DNA of 64,000 bases from Mytilus galloprovincialis (GCF_965363235.1 NC_134847.1:74530268-74594267); one strand, 5' to 3'; shown: positions 1 to 12,929, counted from the stretch's first letter. A program made the numbers and translations. The notes: a model not told the origin generated them from the letters alone.

Positions 1-800
1 CATAAGATAGTATCCAGAAGTAAATTTTGTAAAAATAAAATTCCATTTTTCCGTATTTTATTTTTAAATGGACTTAGTTTTTTCTGCGGGGAAACATTAC
101 ATTCACTCTGTGGTTAAAGTTTTTAGAATTTTAATAACTTTCTTAAACTATCCTTGGTTTGTACCAAACTTGGACAGACGCTTGATTATGATCATAAGAT
201 AGTATCCAGAAGCAAATTTTATAAAAAAATAAATCCATTTTTTCCGTATTTTACTTTTAAATGGACTTAGTTTTTTCTGGGGGGAAACATTACATTCACT
301 CTGTGGTTAAAGTTTTTAGAATATTAATAACTTTCTTAAACTATCCTTGGTTTGTACCAAACTTGGACAGATGCTTGTTTTATGATCATAAGATAGTATC
401 CAGAGGCAAAATTTATAAAATAATAAATCCATTTATTCCGTATTTTACCTTCAAATGGACTTAGTTTTTCTGCAGGGAAACATTACATTCACTCTGTGGT
501 AAAAGTTTTTAAAATTTGAATATCTTTCTTAAACCATTCTGGGTTTGTACCAAACTTGGACAGAAGCATATAATGATCATAAGTTAGTAAATTTTGTATA
601 GAAGATAACTCCGTTTTTTCTGTATTTTACTTTTAAATTGACTTAGATTTTCTTCCAGGTAACATTACATACAGTCTGCACTTAAAGTTTTCAACACGTT
701 TATTAGATTCATTAACTGTCCTAGATTTTTACCAAGTTGGACAGAACCTTCTTACAATCATAGGATAGTATCAAGAGGAATATTTTTATTGATTTTTTGC
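1..800 (+). repeat. ~192-bp tandem repeat, about four copies
   Basis: The phrase CATAAGATAGTATCCAGA recurs at 1, 193 and 387, with degenerate copies near 578 and 759, giving steps of 192, 194, 191 and 181 bp. Each unit continues through a conserved 'aaatggacttag' block, a 'cattacattcactctgtgg' block and a 'taccaaacttggacag' block. Divergence rises from the first to the last copy. Short open frames inside it are not conserved between copies, so I do not call a gene. The same unit occurs inverted at 2896-3230. Confidence 0.85.
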
Positions 801-1559
801 CTTATTTTTGTTCAGCCTGCGATTTACAGCAAAAGTAGGCGAGACACTGGGTTCCGCGGAACCCTTACAAATTTTAAACTTATTTTTTGTTTGTTATCCT
901 TTTATCTGTAATAAAACTGCCACTCCAGAAAGTGTTATAATCCTGAGGGCCCTCCTAATAACTATAGTAATGCTTCAGGTAAATATTGGCTAATGATCGC
1001 TAATATCTTTACCTGTGTTTTTAATTAAATTTTCTATTGATCACAAGCTCAGAACTAATATTTTAAAGAAATTAAAAGTTCATAACAACTGTCTGCATTA
1101 TTTGATTACTTTTCTCAGCTTAGACAATTGTCAATTCTGATTTAAAATTAAATTAAAATGCTTGAAATTCTCTTCCGCAAATTGGACACTAAATTGTAAA
1201 TTCTAAATGATTTCATGCTAAATTAAACAAGTCCAACTATTATAATTAATATTCAAACACTATGAAAGGTAAAACAGTTAAAAAGCTGACGATTTCCTGT
1301 GAATTTGATAAACAAAAGTAATCCCGGAAATGAGTCGTTTTACTATTGTAGTAAAATATCTGGTTATAATTTTGTCTTCAAAATCAAAAGAAACGTAAGC
1401 GAAGTTTGAGAAATTTATCGTTTTGAGTCATTAAAATCATTTCATTTTTAAACTGTTGCCTTCCTTTTATTGCTCAATATCGATTTTAAGGAAAATGGTA
1501 GGGAAATTTCGGAAGTAAATGCGAAGCAACAGGTACGAGTATGACTGTATGAACATACA
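801..1559. other. AT-rich non-coding stretch
   Basis: No credible coding frame, RNA gene or repeat recognised. It could be intronic to the RING gene downstream, whose upstream exons I did not find. Confidence 0.4.
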
Positions 1560-2115
1560 CATAAGTTATCCCAAAATTACCGAAATTAGGTGAAAAAATT
1601 TCCGGATCCTTTGGGTAAAATGCAGTTTTTGGCTTATATCTAAAAAAACAAAGCATTTAGAGCAAATCTGACAGGGCTACAATTGTTTATCAGGTCAAGA
1701 TCTATCTGCCCTAAAATTTTCAGATGAATTGGACAACCCGTTGTTAGGTTGCTGCCCCTGAATTGGAAATTTTAAGGAAATTTTGCCGTTGGTTCTGTAA
1801 CAGCAATAATGTACATCAAAGTAAGACCTAAAAATAAGTCAACAGAACCAAAATGGTCAATTGACCCCCTAAGGAGTTATTACCCTTTATGGTCATTTTT
1901 TATTTTTTTTCAACTGAAACTACTGGGCCAAGTTTATTATAGACAGAGATAATTGTAAGCAGCAAGAATGTTCAGTAAAATAAGAACTTCAAACACATCA
2001 CCATCACCTAAACACAATTTTGTCATGAATTCATCTGTGTCCTTTGTTTTAATATTCACATAGACCAAGGTGAGCGACACAGCCTCCACAGGCTCTTTAG
2101 AGCCTGTAGTTTTCT
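1560..2115 (+). repeat. Dispersed bivalve-type repeat
   Basis: This block contains phrases I recognise from many bivalve introns: 'ggttgctgcccctgaattgg', 'ttgaccccctaaggagttat' and, near its end, 'gaccaaggtgagcgacacag' followed by a short hairpin (AGGCTC/GAGCCT). No intact protein is encoded. Assignment to a repeat family is from memory; edges are approximate. Confidence 0.55.
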
Positions 2116-2149
2116 GTCCCTTTATTGCAAATATTTCCTTAATTTTTAA

Positions 2150-2450
2150 TTTTTTTTTATATTTTATGTCCCATTTATGGGCATTATGTTTTTCTGGTCT
2201 GTGCGTCAGTCTGTTCGTTCGTCTGTTTGTCTGTCCCGCGTCAGGTTAAAGTTTTTGCTCGAGGTAGTTTTTGATGAAGTTGAAGTCCAAACAACTTGAA
2301 ACTTAGTAAACATGTCCCCTATGATATGATCTTTCTAAATTTAATGCCAAATTAGAGATTGTATCCCATTTTCACATTCCACTGAACATAGAAAATGATA
2401 GTGTGGATGGGGCATTCGTGTACTTAAGACAAATTCTTGTTACTTCTTTT
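2150..2450 (+). repeat. Dispersed repeat with tgtctgtc-rich head
   Basis: A 'cgttcgtctgtttgtctgtc' head is followed by 'gaagtccaaacaacttgaaa' and 'cccattttcacattccactg', a combination I recognise as a common mussel interspersed repeat. Similar 'gtctgtccgtctg' heads occur at about 61945 and at the window's end (63970-64000). Edges are approximate. Confidence 0.5.
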
Positions 2451-2688
2451 TTTGATATATGGCAATGTAGTCTTGAGGATGCTTTTATAATTATTTTTAC
2501 TTATCAGGAAGGAATTACTAGTTTTGATGAAAACTAGATTTTTCATGTTCTGAATTTTTATCAAAGGGCTGAGATAGTCTTATTATTGAATTTACCAGAA
2601 ATTAAGCCAACAGTCACTGAGTCTTGGTAGCAGCTTTTTGATGAAATTTGCTGAACTTTTTTCTTATGAACAAATCATTGTTTTTCAG

Positions 2689-4604
2689 CTGATTTTAAAT
2701 TTACACCACAGCATGTTTTGAATAAAATATTAGATATGCAAGATCATGGTGAGGATCTTCCTACTGACGATGATGAGGAAGAAGAAGAAAATGAAGAAAC
2801 CAAAAAATCCTTGTTGACTGCAGGTATGTGTGTTGTTTATCTGTACGTTGTTTTTAAAGCTAAACAACTATAAAAAATGTTGTTCTTTTTTTTTTAGAAA
2901 ATTTACCTCTGGATACTATATATCTTACGATCATAAACAAGCTTCTGTCCAAGTTTGGTAGAACTCAAGGATAGTTAAAGAAAGTTATTTAAATTTCAAA
3001 AACTTTAAGCACAGAGTGAATGTTATCATGGTTATGTTTCCTGCAGAAAAAAACTAAGTCCATTATAAGGAAAATATGGAAAAAGTAGGGGTTTTTTTTT
3101 GGACAAAAATTACTTTAGGATACTATCTTATGATTGTAAACAAGCTTCTGTCCAAGTTTAATAAAAATCCAGTATAGTGTAAGAAAGTTATTAAAATTTC
3201 AAAAACTTTAACCACAGAATGAATATTGGACACCAAAGCCGACACTGACGGAATGTAGGATCGCTATGTCTACAATTTCGACAAAGGTAGACAGCTCGAC
3301 AAAAATCACTTTCTTGAATTTTTGAAAGTTGTTGATGTCTGAACATTTTAAAAGAATTAAGCCTGATATCAGCCTCTCAGATTCATTCGAAACAAAGTAA
3401 TGGACAGATTATTTATACATCGGAGGCATGTCTTTTAACAGGTCCGCTTTCAATTTTACTTTAAGTCATCTTTACTGTTCCATGGGTTCAGAGGAGACTA
3501 GTTCATTAAATTTCACAGAATACACTATTGCAACTAGTCTATGTAAGCTATTTGATGTGATATTCTTCAAAATCTAAAACATGAAGAGATGATAAAAGAC
3601 TAAAAGACTAAATTTATATATTTGTTTTAGCTGAGTTCATGGAAGCACTTGAAAAAGAGGAGCCAGTTGGAGGTGAGTCCATAAATTATTTACCTATACT
3701 GTTCAATTTTAAAACATAAAACTGTAAATTCACAAATTTTTGCATTTGTTAAACACCAGACACATATTTGAAATTAATTATTTTAGTTTCCTGAAATGTT
3801 GGCATGCAAATAATGCTATAAAATTTAGAAACACCGGATTTTTTATTTTTGAAGAACCTTTCCAGTTACAATATTTTGCAATAATAAAAATGTGTTAACA
3901 TTCCTGAACTTGCAGTAACATGACTATGTTTTGTTACATTAATTCAGATTGAGATAGGGAAGGGAAGGGATCTAAAAAAAACAAAATTTATCCGAATATT
4001 CAAAGAACACATTTACATGCCTGTAGCTGGTGAAGAACCTTCTCAGCAATTGTCTTTTATTGTATGTTGAAAAGTTTTGTCTTTTAGGGAATTTGGTGAT
4101 AGTTGCAGGTCTATTGTAGTCAGTTTAAAATTTATTCACTACTTGTCTTAAATTGTGACAATTTAGTGCCAGACATAATGCTTAGACATATGTCTGAGTT
4201 TTAGATGTCTGTTGTGTCATTGGGTTATCATTATTGACATAAATCCTTCATTTTATTCTAGATATATGTCATGTGTGTTAGACTCTTAAAATTGTATAAA
4301 GCAAATGCAGTTAATCTTTGTTTTCTTTTGGAATTGATTTGTGGACATATTACTCTTTTGGTAATATAAAACTTCACATTATAGATCTTTTAAAATCTTT
4401 TTTTAAGATGCAGAAAAAGTGATAAAGGAAAACAAAAAGTTAAAAGACAGCTTGATGTGTTTGAAATGTGGTAAGGAACAGATATGTATGTTATTTACGC
4501 CGTGTGGACATCGGCTTGTTTGTGAAAGTTGTGCAAAATCAATTCATCATTGTTTGAAATGCAATAAGAAGATAAAAAAGAAGTACAAGACATACTTAGC
4601 ATAA
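2689..4604 (+). CDS. IAP-type RING-finger protein, last three exons (partial)
   Basis: Three exons join cleanly, all introns in phase 1: 2689-2823 (acceptor TTTTTCAG, donor GTATGT), 3631-3672 (TTTTAG, GTGAGT) and 4408-4604 (TTTAAG, stop TAA). Exon 1 of this set ends in an acidic linker (DDDEEEEEN). The 42-nt middle exon reads EFMEALEKEEPVGG. The last exon holds a C-terminal RING with all eight metal ligands: CLKC, CGH, CESC and CLKC, ending KTYLA. Arrangement and C-terminal position match the RING of inhibitor-of-apoptosis (BIRC) proteins, which act as cytoplasmic E3 ubiquitin ligases. The usual proline in the last C-P-x-C is leucine here. No BIR domain is in the window, so upstream exons lie before position 1 or were missed, and the start is unknown. 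An alternative is another RING E3 with the same domain shape. Confidence 0.8.
2896..3230 (-). repeat. Two inverted copies of the 192-bp repeat
   Basis: Read on the minus strand, this intronic stretch contains the same ordered blocks as the repeat at 1-800 ('cattcactctgtg', 'aagttattaaa...', 'aacttggacagaagc', 'cataagatagtatcc'). There are about 1.7 copies with more divergence. It lies in the intron between 2823 and 3631 of the RING gene. Confidence 0.75.
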
Positions 4605-6261
4605 AGGCAGGCCAAGTACAGCTGTAACTATCCTTCCAAGGGATAACTGATACCAACAAAGACCAAGAAAGTATGCCCCACCAAAGGCCGGATCAACAAA
4701 AGAAGTAGTAGTGACATGAATAACTACTATCTAGATTGATCCTGTTATCCATATTGTTTACCAGAAATATGTTACTTTTGCAATTTCGCCATTTTGCCAT
4801 TACGTCATTGAATAACTGAAAAAAGCAGAACATTTTTAACCACTTGTCATGTTTTGTGATTCAAGCTGTAATAAGATAATATTGAGTTAAAAAGATATAT
4901 GCTGCTAATCAATCATCCATAGAGCAAAAGTTCTGGTAAACAGTAATATGGAGCAATATGACAGAGATCTCACAGTTTTATGTTAAACTGCATCATAAAA
5001 GAAGTCATAGATAATATGCATAGAGTTTTGTGTACATTGATTTATAATGCAAAACTTTCATAAGTGATCAGTTTAATTAAGAAATGTTTTTGAGTGGAAT
5101 AATTCCTTTTATATGTGTTTTTGTGAATTTTTTCATTAGGTTGTTTTTTCATTAAAATAGAGCCTATAACTCCTTTCATTCATGTAACATATATCATTGA
5201 GTTTCACAGCTTTCAAATATGATTATATGTAAACAAATTCCACAAACTTTAAAAAAAAATGATTGGTTTATGGTATATAGAAAGATTGTTTACCTTCATC
5301 ACATTCTCAGTTCTACCTAGATTAGCTTTCTACCATATATTAACATATTTCTAATTTCTATTTAAGTGTCAATATGACAATATTGTTCACTTTATGCCAT
5401 TTTTATGACTACAGTTATGTGCTTTGAAGTTTTTAAGGCAAAAAAAAATGCAAACCATAAAAATATTTCATTTACAAACGCATAAACATGTTTGGGATCA
5501 TCGAGTTTCGAGGTAAAATTGTAAGAAAAATAAGGTTTAATACCTTTTGAAATTAGTGGTATCATAGCTGTTCCTATTAAAAGAAATTATACATTTATAG
5601 TTGTCATATATTCATTAGCATATTGGTTTATTTTTTGTTGATCAATGTAAATGTAAATACATTTATACATTATGTATGACTTGCAATACTTTAAAAGTTT
5701 TATTTGGAATGGTGGATAATTTTCATAATTGTTTTCTTTTGAATTCACATTATATAAATAGAAGTATATTTATTGATGAAATTTTAAAACATTGTAAATA
5801 TAATTTTGTGTAATATTTCTCAATTTTTGACATCAAAACCTTGAGTTAATGTAGGCCAAGATTCAGATACACTGAATTTATCTCTATTCTCCAGCCAAAA
5901 TAAACAAATCAGTCCATTTCAATTTATTTTTCATGGTAAAATTTCATAAAACAATAATTCCACAAAATGATGTTATTGTCTTGGCATGGCAACAAAACAA
6001 GATGACGTCACAAGTATGTTTCTGTATACAAAAAATCAAATGTAAATACCGAGAGTTTTAAAACTTCTTTTACGCCTCAGAACGAATAAAATTACATTGA
6101 GAGAAAATATAGAAGTGAAAAATGCGATTAAAAAAAATAAATCATTGAATTATATGATACTACTAATATTATCAAAATTGGGTAAAATGGAACAGCCAAT
6201 CAGTATCTTATGTATAGGGCTTTCACGGTTAACAAAATTGCGGAATTTGACCTATTAGAAT
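4605..6261. other. Non-coding DNA after the RING gene (3' UTR and spacer)
   Basis: AT-rich and without coding frames. Its proximal part is presumably the 3' UTR of the RING gene. I cannot fix the polyadenylation site because AATAAA-like words are frequent. Confidence 0.4.
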
Positions 6262-6425
6262 CGAAATAATTCATGGCAGCCAGAGATTTGTTTTCATTTA
6301 ACCATAGGTTGGGCATTTACATTCTTATTTTACCCCTCGCTAACGCTCAGGGTAAAATATTCGAATATAATTGCCCAACCCATGGTTAAATGAAAACAAA
6401 TCTATGGCTGGCATGAATTATTTCT
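6262..6425. mobile_element. Foldback element (MITE-like hairpin)
   Basis: Left arm 6263-6315 and right arm 6372-6424 are near-perfect reverse complements over 53 bp, with about three mismatches. Pairing continues inward with ATTTTACCC / GGGTAAAAT, leaving a loop of about 14 bp ('ctcgctaacgctca'). The whole element is therefore one long hairpin. No protein is encoded, as expected for a non-autonomous foldback element. Flanking target duplications are not clear. Confidence 0.8.
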
Positions 6426-9400
6426 TAAATCTTTGATGTTATGAATATTATTTTTTCTGTCAATTTGATGATGTCTAAGATTTTTGTTTAATGTTGCAGT
6501 GTTGATAAGTAAGTTTAATTGCAAAATGTTAATACCTATGTTAATGAGATACTAAAAATTACTTCATTTGTCTTTTCCAAATGCAAATAATATATATGTA
6601 ATGCACTCATACAACTTTTAGTAGAATTTATATTTTATCATCCAATAGACTTATAAATTTTTCTTTCATTAAACTTCATGTGAGTATGCATTGTACTGTG
6701 TGATATATTTTCAAATCTGTCTTATCAACTTCCTATTTGCCTCATTTTATTAGCTAAGATATCTCTAGGGATCAACAAATCAACTTGATTCTTACTTTTG
6801 TATTTTTGCTGTGTTGATTTTTATTGAAAATATAAATACCTTTCTCATTGTAAATCAATATTAAAAATAGCCTAGAAAAAACAAAAACTGGCCACAACAA
6901 AAAAGCCCAAAGTGGTGCTTAAAAGTGGCATTAAAACACCAACAATCAATCAATCAATTTTCATCTCTTTCTCAGTTGACTTGACATTTTAATAGTTTTA
7001 GAATATAATGTGGTCCCTACAGTAATTTATATAATTCACTTCATTCTAGTCAAATATTTCAATGTTTCAAACTTTTGCTCGACAGCAACTAAATCTACAG
7101 CGTAAAAGTATTATAAACTACTTAAACTTCGGTTGACTTGAAATTTTCATTGGATTTAAGAAAATGAATGTCAACTTGATATATATTATTGCTCATATTT
7201 TTTACGTCATAGTTATTAAATTGGTTTTTTTTTATATTCACTGCAGTTTAGATGTATTCATCATTATACTTGAATGAAAGATGCTTTTGCATTATATGAT
7301 CATATTTTATTTTATTCAGAAACATTCAACTTTTGTTTTTGAAAATAGTTATATGCAGATTGTTTATTTATACTTGTTTCATTTACCACGGGCACTTTAT
7401 ACTTGTTTTTATTTTTAATGGATATTTCCAATACTTTAGTGGACGTTTAGCAGTCATCCATCATCATACAATACTTTGGTTATTTGCAAATAATAATATA
7501 TTTTTATAAATGTCTATCAAGTACCTTTTACTGTTGTCTATTCATACACCTCAGGCTTGTCAAAATAGACTTTTAATAACTAAAGTATTATAAATACAAG
7601 AATGACAAGATTTCTATAGGCTAGAGAACTGGGTTCAATGCAAAAATAAAAAAATGTTTTGTGTATCATTTGTAACATTTTCATAGATATCACTAAACAA
7701 TAAAATAATATAAAAGTTTTTTATTTTGTGTTTTAAACTAAGCTAATTTTTTGTAATGATTTTCTTTAGAAATAATGTTAATGATATAACTTAGTAATAT
7801 AACTGAAAACATTTATGATAAATTAATTTGAAGAAAGAAAGGAGATATATCTTTTTAAATCAGGAAAAGTTTCAGACACTGGAACTTATAAACTACTATT
7901 TTCATTTTTTTGATAGAGAACAATTTGGAACTTGACACACATTTACAGTCTTTTGTTATAGACCTGTTGACCTCAAAATGTGTTTATAATTATGCGTTTT
8001 TATTTCTTGTTTGGGTCGTAATGGCTTATACTACTTATTTTACTTAATTCATAAATGCTAATCTACAAAATATTACTATTATATCAAAAGGTTGTATTAC
8101 AGGCTCTCCATTAAATACCAGTGAACTGAGGTGGTAAATAAGGTTAACCAATTCCGGTATAACTAATTGCACCCTTCTTGTTGCATGGAACAAGTGAAAA
8201 TCTGTTGATATATCATGTTTAGTTATAAGTCACTAATGATTAAAGAAACACTGGATTGTATTTAAAACAAATGGTACTAAAAATTTCTACATTTTTGAGT
8301 TCTATATCTTTAAGGAATTTCTTTTACAGCTGATATCTTCAAATCATTGAATTCCCATTAGTAAGATTTGGTATGTTGTTTTAGCTACCAGATATAAAAT
8401 TATTTATTTCAAAAAAGTCACAGTGTGAATACATATGTTGGTCTTTATTGCAAAATAAGTTCTTAACACAACCTTCACTGTTGATTTGTTGGTATTTACC
8501 AATTTTAGATCAATTTAAATAAGGTTAAAAATTTTTATTACAAGACTTGCAGTACATTTACTTGTTTTTGTTTAAAGTGATGTTTGTAATGTTTTTATTG
8601 CAAGTAAAATAATACTGTATTGAAAATAGTTTGACATCCTTTTTTCTAGGTTTTTATTGTTTAGAATGTTAGAATGGTTTTAGTAAGAATTGTATAAGAA
8701 TGCTTCTGTTTGATCAGTAGATATGCAAACTTGTGAGTGATCAGTTTCAGAATTGTATGATTTGCATGGCAATTTCAAAGGCCATTGTTTTGGTGCTCAA
8801 GAAATTACTGGAAAATAATGTTTTTAATTCCTTTCTTAAATATACGTGACATTTGTATTTCTACCTGGGCAGGATGCAGAGAAAAGTGGGCAGTCACCGT
8901 TGTGTATTGTTTTGTCTTTTCGATGAAAGTACAGGAAAGCAATATTATATGTGACAGGTGACAGCTGAAAGACAGTTTTTATTCCAAGGAAGAAAGGAGG
9001 TCTAGATTACAAATGTCATGTTATATTCTTCACACTTGATAATTTCTGGGTTTTATTTCATTGGATGGGTTTTGAAGAATGATATATATGGTTTATGATG
9101 ATGGGAAGCAGTAAAATTTTAATATAGTATGTATCACAGCTATATATGCTGTCAGTCTGTATAAGTGGATGGTTATTTGGGTTTTGTGATACATTTTATG
9201 TGAGTATAATTTCCTTTCATTGTAAAGTTGATACCAATGATGATTTGGTAGATTTGCTTCTTTTCTTTATTCTGCAGCAATAAATCTGCAATGGTTCATT
9301 TTCTGAAATTCTTCTTTTAGGAGATACTGTGAACATTAGCATGGTTAGTACAAATATATCACTTTTCATTTTAGATCAGTTATAAGTGCCACTGTTGGAC

Positions 9401-10019
9401 TGCTTTTTTTCAATAAGAAATCATCAGTGAGGGTTGTTTGAGAGATAAACTAATCAATAGGAAAAAATACTTCACATTTCTTTTTGTGAACCTTCTGTAA
9501 TAATGAAGGAAAAAAATTAGCAGCAACCCATGCATATTGAGCTTATCTATCAGCTTAGGATATATCAAAATCTGTGATAACTTTTTAAGATAAAAAGGAA
9601 GCCAGTGAGAATATATGTACATATGTTAAAAAAAAACAACTTTTAAAAAGTTTTATAACTACAATCATTACATGGTTGACCACAATAGAATATGGTCTCT
9701 TACAACTGAACAGACACTTTAAGTTGTCATAGCCACAATCCTGTCATTGTTTGATGATTTTCAACTAATATTATCACTTAGATTTGTAAATGTGTTGAGC
9801 AACACGAGGTTCTCCAGCTCTTCCAACACTTTGTTTTATCAGATTTGTTCATGTTAACACTTTGTTTGTTGTCCCCCTTTCATATATTTGAATTATATAC
9901 TATATATTTATTATTGATCTCAAATGCAAAATAATCAACAATCAATTGTACACTTATATTAAACTTGTAATTGCTATGCTCATTTGTGTGGTCGTAATTG
10001 ACATTTAATAATAAACTTA
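6426..10019. other. Long AT-rich non-coding stretch
   Basis: I see no splice-flanked coding exon, RNA gene or clear mobile element in these 3.6 kb. The longest frame (minus strand, 9410-9622) has no recognisable domain. Confidence 0.4.
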
Positions 10020-10170
10020 TCATAGATACCAGAACTTAATTTTGTATATACATCAGACGTGTGTTTCGTCTACAAAAGACTCATCAGTGACGCTCGAATC
10101 CAAACATATTGTATTATGGTACTGTTATTTGTAGTATTATAGTCCTGGTATCTATGATGAGTTTATTTGC
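10020..10170 (-). repeat. Mussel repeat with hammerhead-like core (minus)
   Basis: Read on the minus strand, about 10049-10105 carries 'gagcgtca', CTGATGA, a stem GTCT/AGAC and GAAA, the same block as at 21356-21402. The right side continues into 'cctggtatctatgatgagtt', the same downstream phrase seen at 32298 and 32505. Stem III is mutated in this copy. Confidence 0.65.
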
Positions 10171-11494
10171 AACATAAGTTTCTGATACTACCCGAGTACT
10201 TGAGTTCACCTCTGTGTTTTATTGAGGTTAATTTTGCTTGATATAGTTTTCACTGTTTTGTAGGCAAATTGGTATGCACCCCTTGGTTTACTCTTCATAT
10301 TAGTTTTGATTATATTTATTATTTTATACAATTGTTAAATTTCAAGCTTTGAGTCAATAAAAAGTGACACTCCTAAACTGTCTTTTAGCAAAGCAGCCAT
10401 TAATCAATCAAGCAAGCCAAATGGTCTTACAGAGAAATAACATATAAGGATACATCACAATTAAATGTATATTATTTTAAAAAAAAAACTGTAGTTACAA
10501 ATGTGATTTGAAGAATGAAAATCTACTTTGACCTATTTTTTATATACAAATATTATGTTACTGTAGGTGTTGTAATTATGGTAAAAATAATCTTTGTTAA
10601 ACAACATAATGTCATGCACTGCAGCTATTCTTTTATGTTTTGCAAGGTCTGTTCAAGACAGAATATAAAAATGTGATATTGACATGAATGGTCTATACTA
10701 GTGTTTATTTTTTTAACTTTATTTAGGGTCTAATATTTGTTGGATTAGTTTGTATTGTAACTCATATAAATGGATACTTGTATGATTTTAATGCAATAAT
10801 TATAATGTACATACCATGAATATATGTTCTTTGAATATTTGATATAAAACTATAATAGAAACTTTTGAGGTTTAAATGTCAATTATTAGTTTACACTCAG
10901 GCCAATAACAACTAACAAATGCACTGGTATTAAAGAGATAATAGTAACTGCAATTACGATTATCCCAATATGGCGACGGCAGATATAGGTAAAATCTTTA
11001 CAGTCGTTTTACTCAAATGTAGCATGTTTTTGTCACTAGTTACTCAGCTGCAAGGTTTTTCTATACCATTACATCATATTTGAATCGTAACGGTGCACTG
11101 GAATTGTCTAAGCGCTTTGAAAATTGCCGTTGAAAAATTCGGGACAATTGGATCTTCAACATATACTTGGACTCTTTCAACTTGCAATAATATTATAATA
11201 TTTAATTTTCTGCACTTTACAAGTCAAGTATTGCCCTTTTCAAACTACAAGACTAATTCATAAAAAAAAAATAACCAACGTAGATAAAGCATGTTGCTGT
11301 AGGGAAGGATAAATCACACTTCGTTAAAATCGCACCGACAAAAATCTTTCACTTATATTATTAAGATGCTTCGATTCCTTAATTGACAACATATCTGTTA
11401 CATTTTGAGGACGTGTCAAACAATTTGTATTCCCATGGAAACCAACTATGTCCCTCTTGTTGTCGGGTTTCTTTATTCTTTGGAGGCTGATTTC
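10171..11494. other. Non-coding; one possible short first exon
   Basis: Mostly AT-rich non-coding sequence. At 10970-10988 an ATG with five following codons (MATADI) runs into a GGTAAA donor and could be a phase-1 first coding exon on the plus strand. I found no downstream exon that continues it; the LRR exon at 17377 is in the wrong phase. Confidence 0.2.
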
Positions 11495-11647
11495 AAAACT
11501 TTATGACACAAGAGATATTTCTAGCGAACTTTCTGTTTCTATGTAGAAACATTTCAGCAGCATCTGCATACGGAGTATATATGTAGGACTCAAGTCTATG
11601 GCGGGTTCCATATCTATGGCAGATTTCTAATCTATGACAAAAGAGGG

Positions 11648-12430
11648 TATTCCATAACGGTCAACCAACTCGTGATGGCGTCCTTAAAATTTACGAAGGG
11701 ACGATTTCAACTTCACCATTTGGGACTCTTGGTTTAATAAGTTCCTTGTGAGCAGCAACCCTCTATCAAGAAAATCATGATAGGAAATGCAAGCACGGGA
11801 ATATCGTACCAATTGGGAGGTATATACACCGTATGCAGGCACTGCTGGAATGTTGCTACTTAGAAATGGAAAGTTTTGTTTTCAACCGACCCTCATTGTC
11901 AATTTCTAGATGTAAGTCAAGATATGAGGCCGACTTAACTGTAATTTTAGTATCCTTTATCTTTCGTTCGATGGGAGTTCGAAGCAAAGCAATACCAACT
12001 CTTTCAATTTGTATTTTAAGTTTGGAATGTGGAATACTTGTGTAAAGAGTAGAAAATTCAAATGTTTTAATACTGTTACAAGATGAAAGAGAGTTAGATT
12101 TTATATACTCTGAAAGATATTTGGAATTTTTAAGTATCCACATCCGATTCACGCCACCACTAAAATAGGCAGTTTCACAATAACTTGCCGGTCTCTGATT
12201 GCTGATACAATAGATGTTAATAATTTAGAAAGATGTTCCGTGGAGCACTTGGGAGACCCAGCCATATACCGTTGTTTGTAAGGACACTTATGTAGTATAC
12301 CGTTGTTTGTAAGGACACGTATGTAGTATACCGTTGTTTGTATGGACACTTATGTAGTTTAGGTATGGCAAATGTAACATTACAAACGTCAAAAAAGTCA
12401 AATCTATGGCATATTTTTGTTTTCTCCAAG
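11648..12430 (-). pseudogene. RT fragment with catalytic core deleted
   Basis: In order on the minus strand: FDVCNVTFAIPKLHKCPYKQ (12429 downward), SPKCSTEHLSKLLTSI, then MWILKNSKYLSEYIKS, FSTLYTSIPHSKLK, SASYLDLHLEIDNEG, NIPAVPAYGVYTSQL and LVDRYGI. This is the order in a known bivalve RT family whose FxTLYT(S/T)IPH block resembles Penelope-type RTs. Between SIPHSKLK and the SASYLDLHLE block the palm segment with the YxDD motif is missing. A 31-bp triplication and frameshifts break the N-terminal part. It cannot encode an active enzyme. Confidence 0.75.
12268..12361. repeat. 31-bp direct repeat, three copies
   Basis: 'accgttgtttgtaaggacac' begins at 12268, 12299 and 12330, a period of 31 bp with two or three substitutions. 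It duplicates the codons for the KCPYKQRY block of the RT fragment. Because 31 is not a multiple of three, it shifts the frame. Confidence 0.85.
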
Positions 12431-12929
12431 TCTGTGGCAGATCTGTTTCATAACGTCACAATTGAATAACGCCATCTTACATCGTCGCAGCCTCTTACGA
12501 TAATCGAACCCATAGATTTGAACACCATTCTAGATGAAGGTATTTCCCTCGACAACACTATTCGGATGTTTTAAAGGAATATGTGACCTATTGTCCTAAA
12601 GAGGGACAACATGTGCTATACCGACCGTAGCCAAGTTATGAATAAGGACATATCTGTTCAGTACAGGATATTTTATAAAAGGAGTTTTTTTACGGCTTGC
12701 AATGTTTATAAAATGCGAAAGATTATGATTTACCGAAAACCTATTTGATTTAAATCGTCATCAAATTAAAAAAAAAGTATTAATGATGAAAATTCAAACT
12801 ATTAATTTTTATTTATCTTCTTTTTTTATATATATAAAACCTGCCTTTTTGTTTGTTAAGGGACTTACTAGATGGTTTAATGAATGCATTAAGCAGGTAA
12901 CATGCACATTGATTTCTATTTGCACAAAA

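Noticed and set aside
4408..4430. Separate short gene starting at 4419
   Set aside because: The apparent start is GTG inside an exon that joins upstream exons in phase 1.
10970..10988. First coding exon MATADI with GGTAAA donor
   Set aside because: No continuing exon in a compatible phase was found; chance is likely.
11833..12045. Plus-strand 70-codon frame
   Set aside because: Opposite the minus-strand RT fragment, which explains the sequence.
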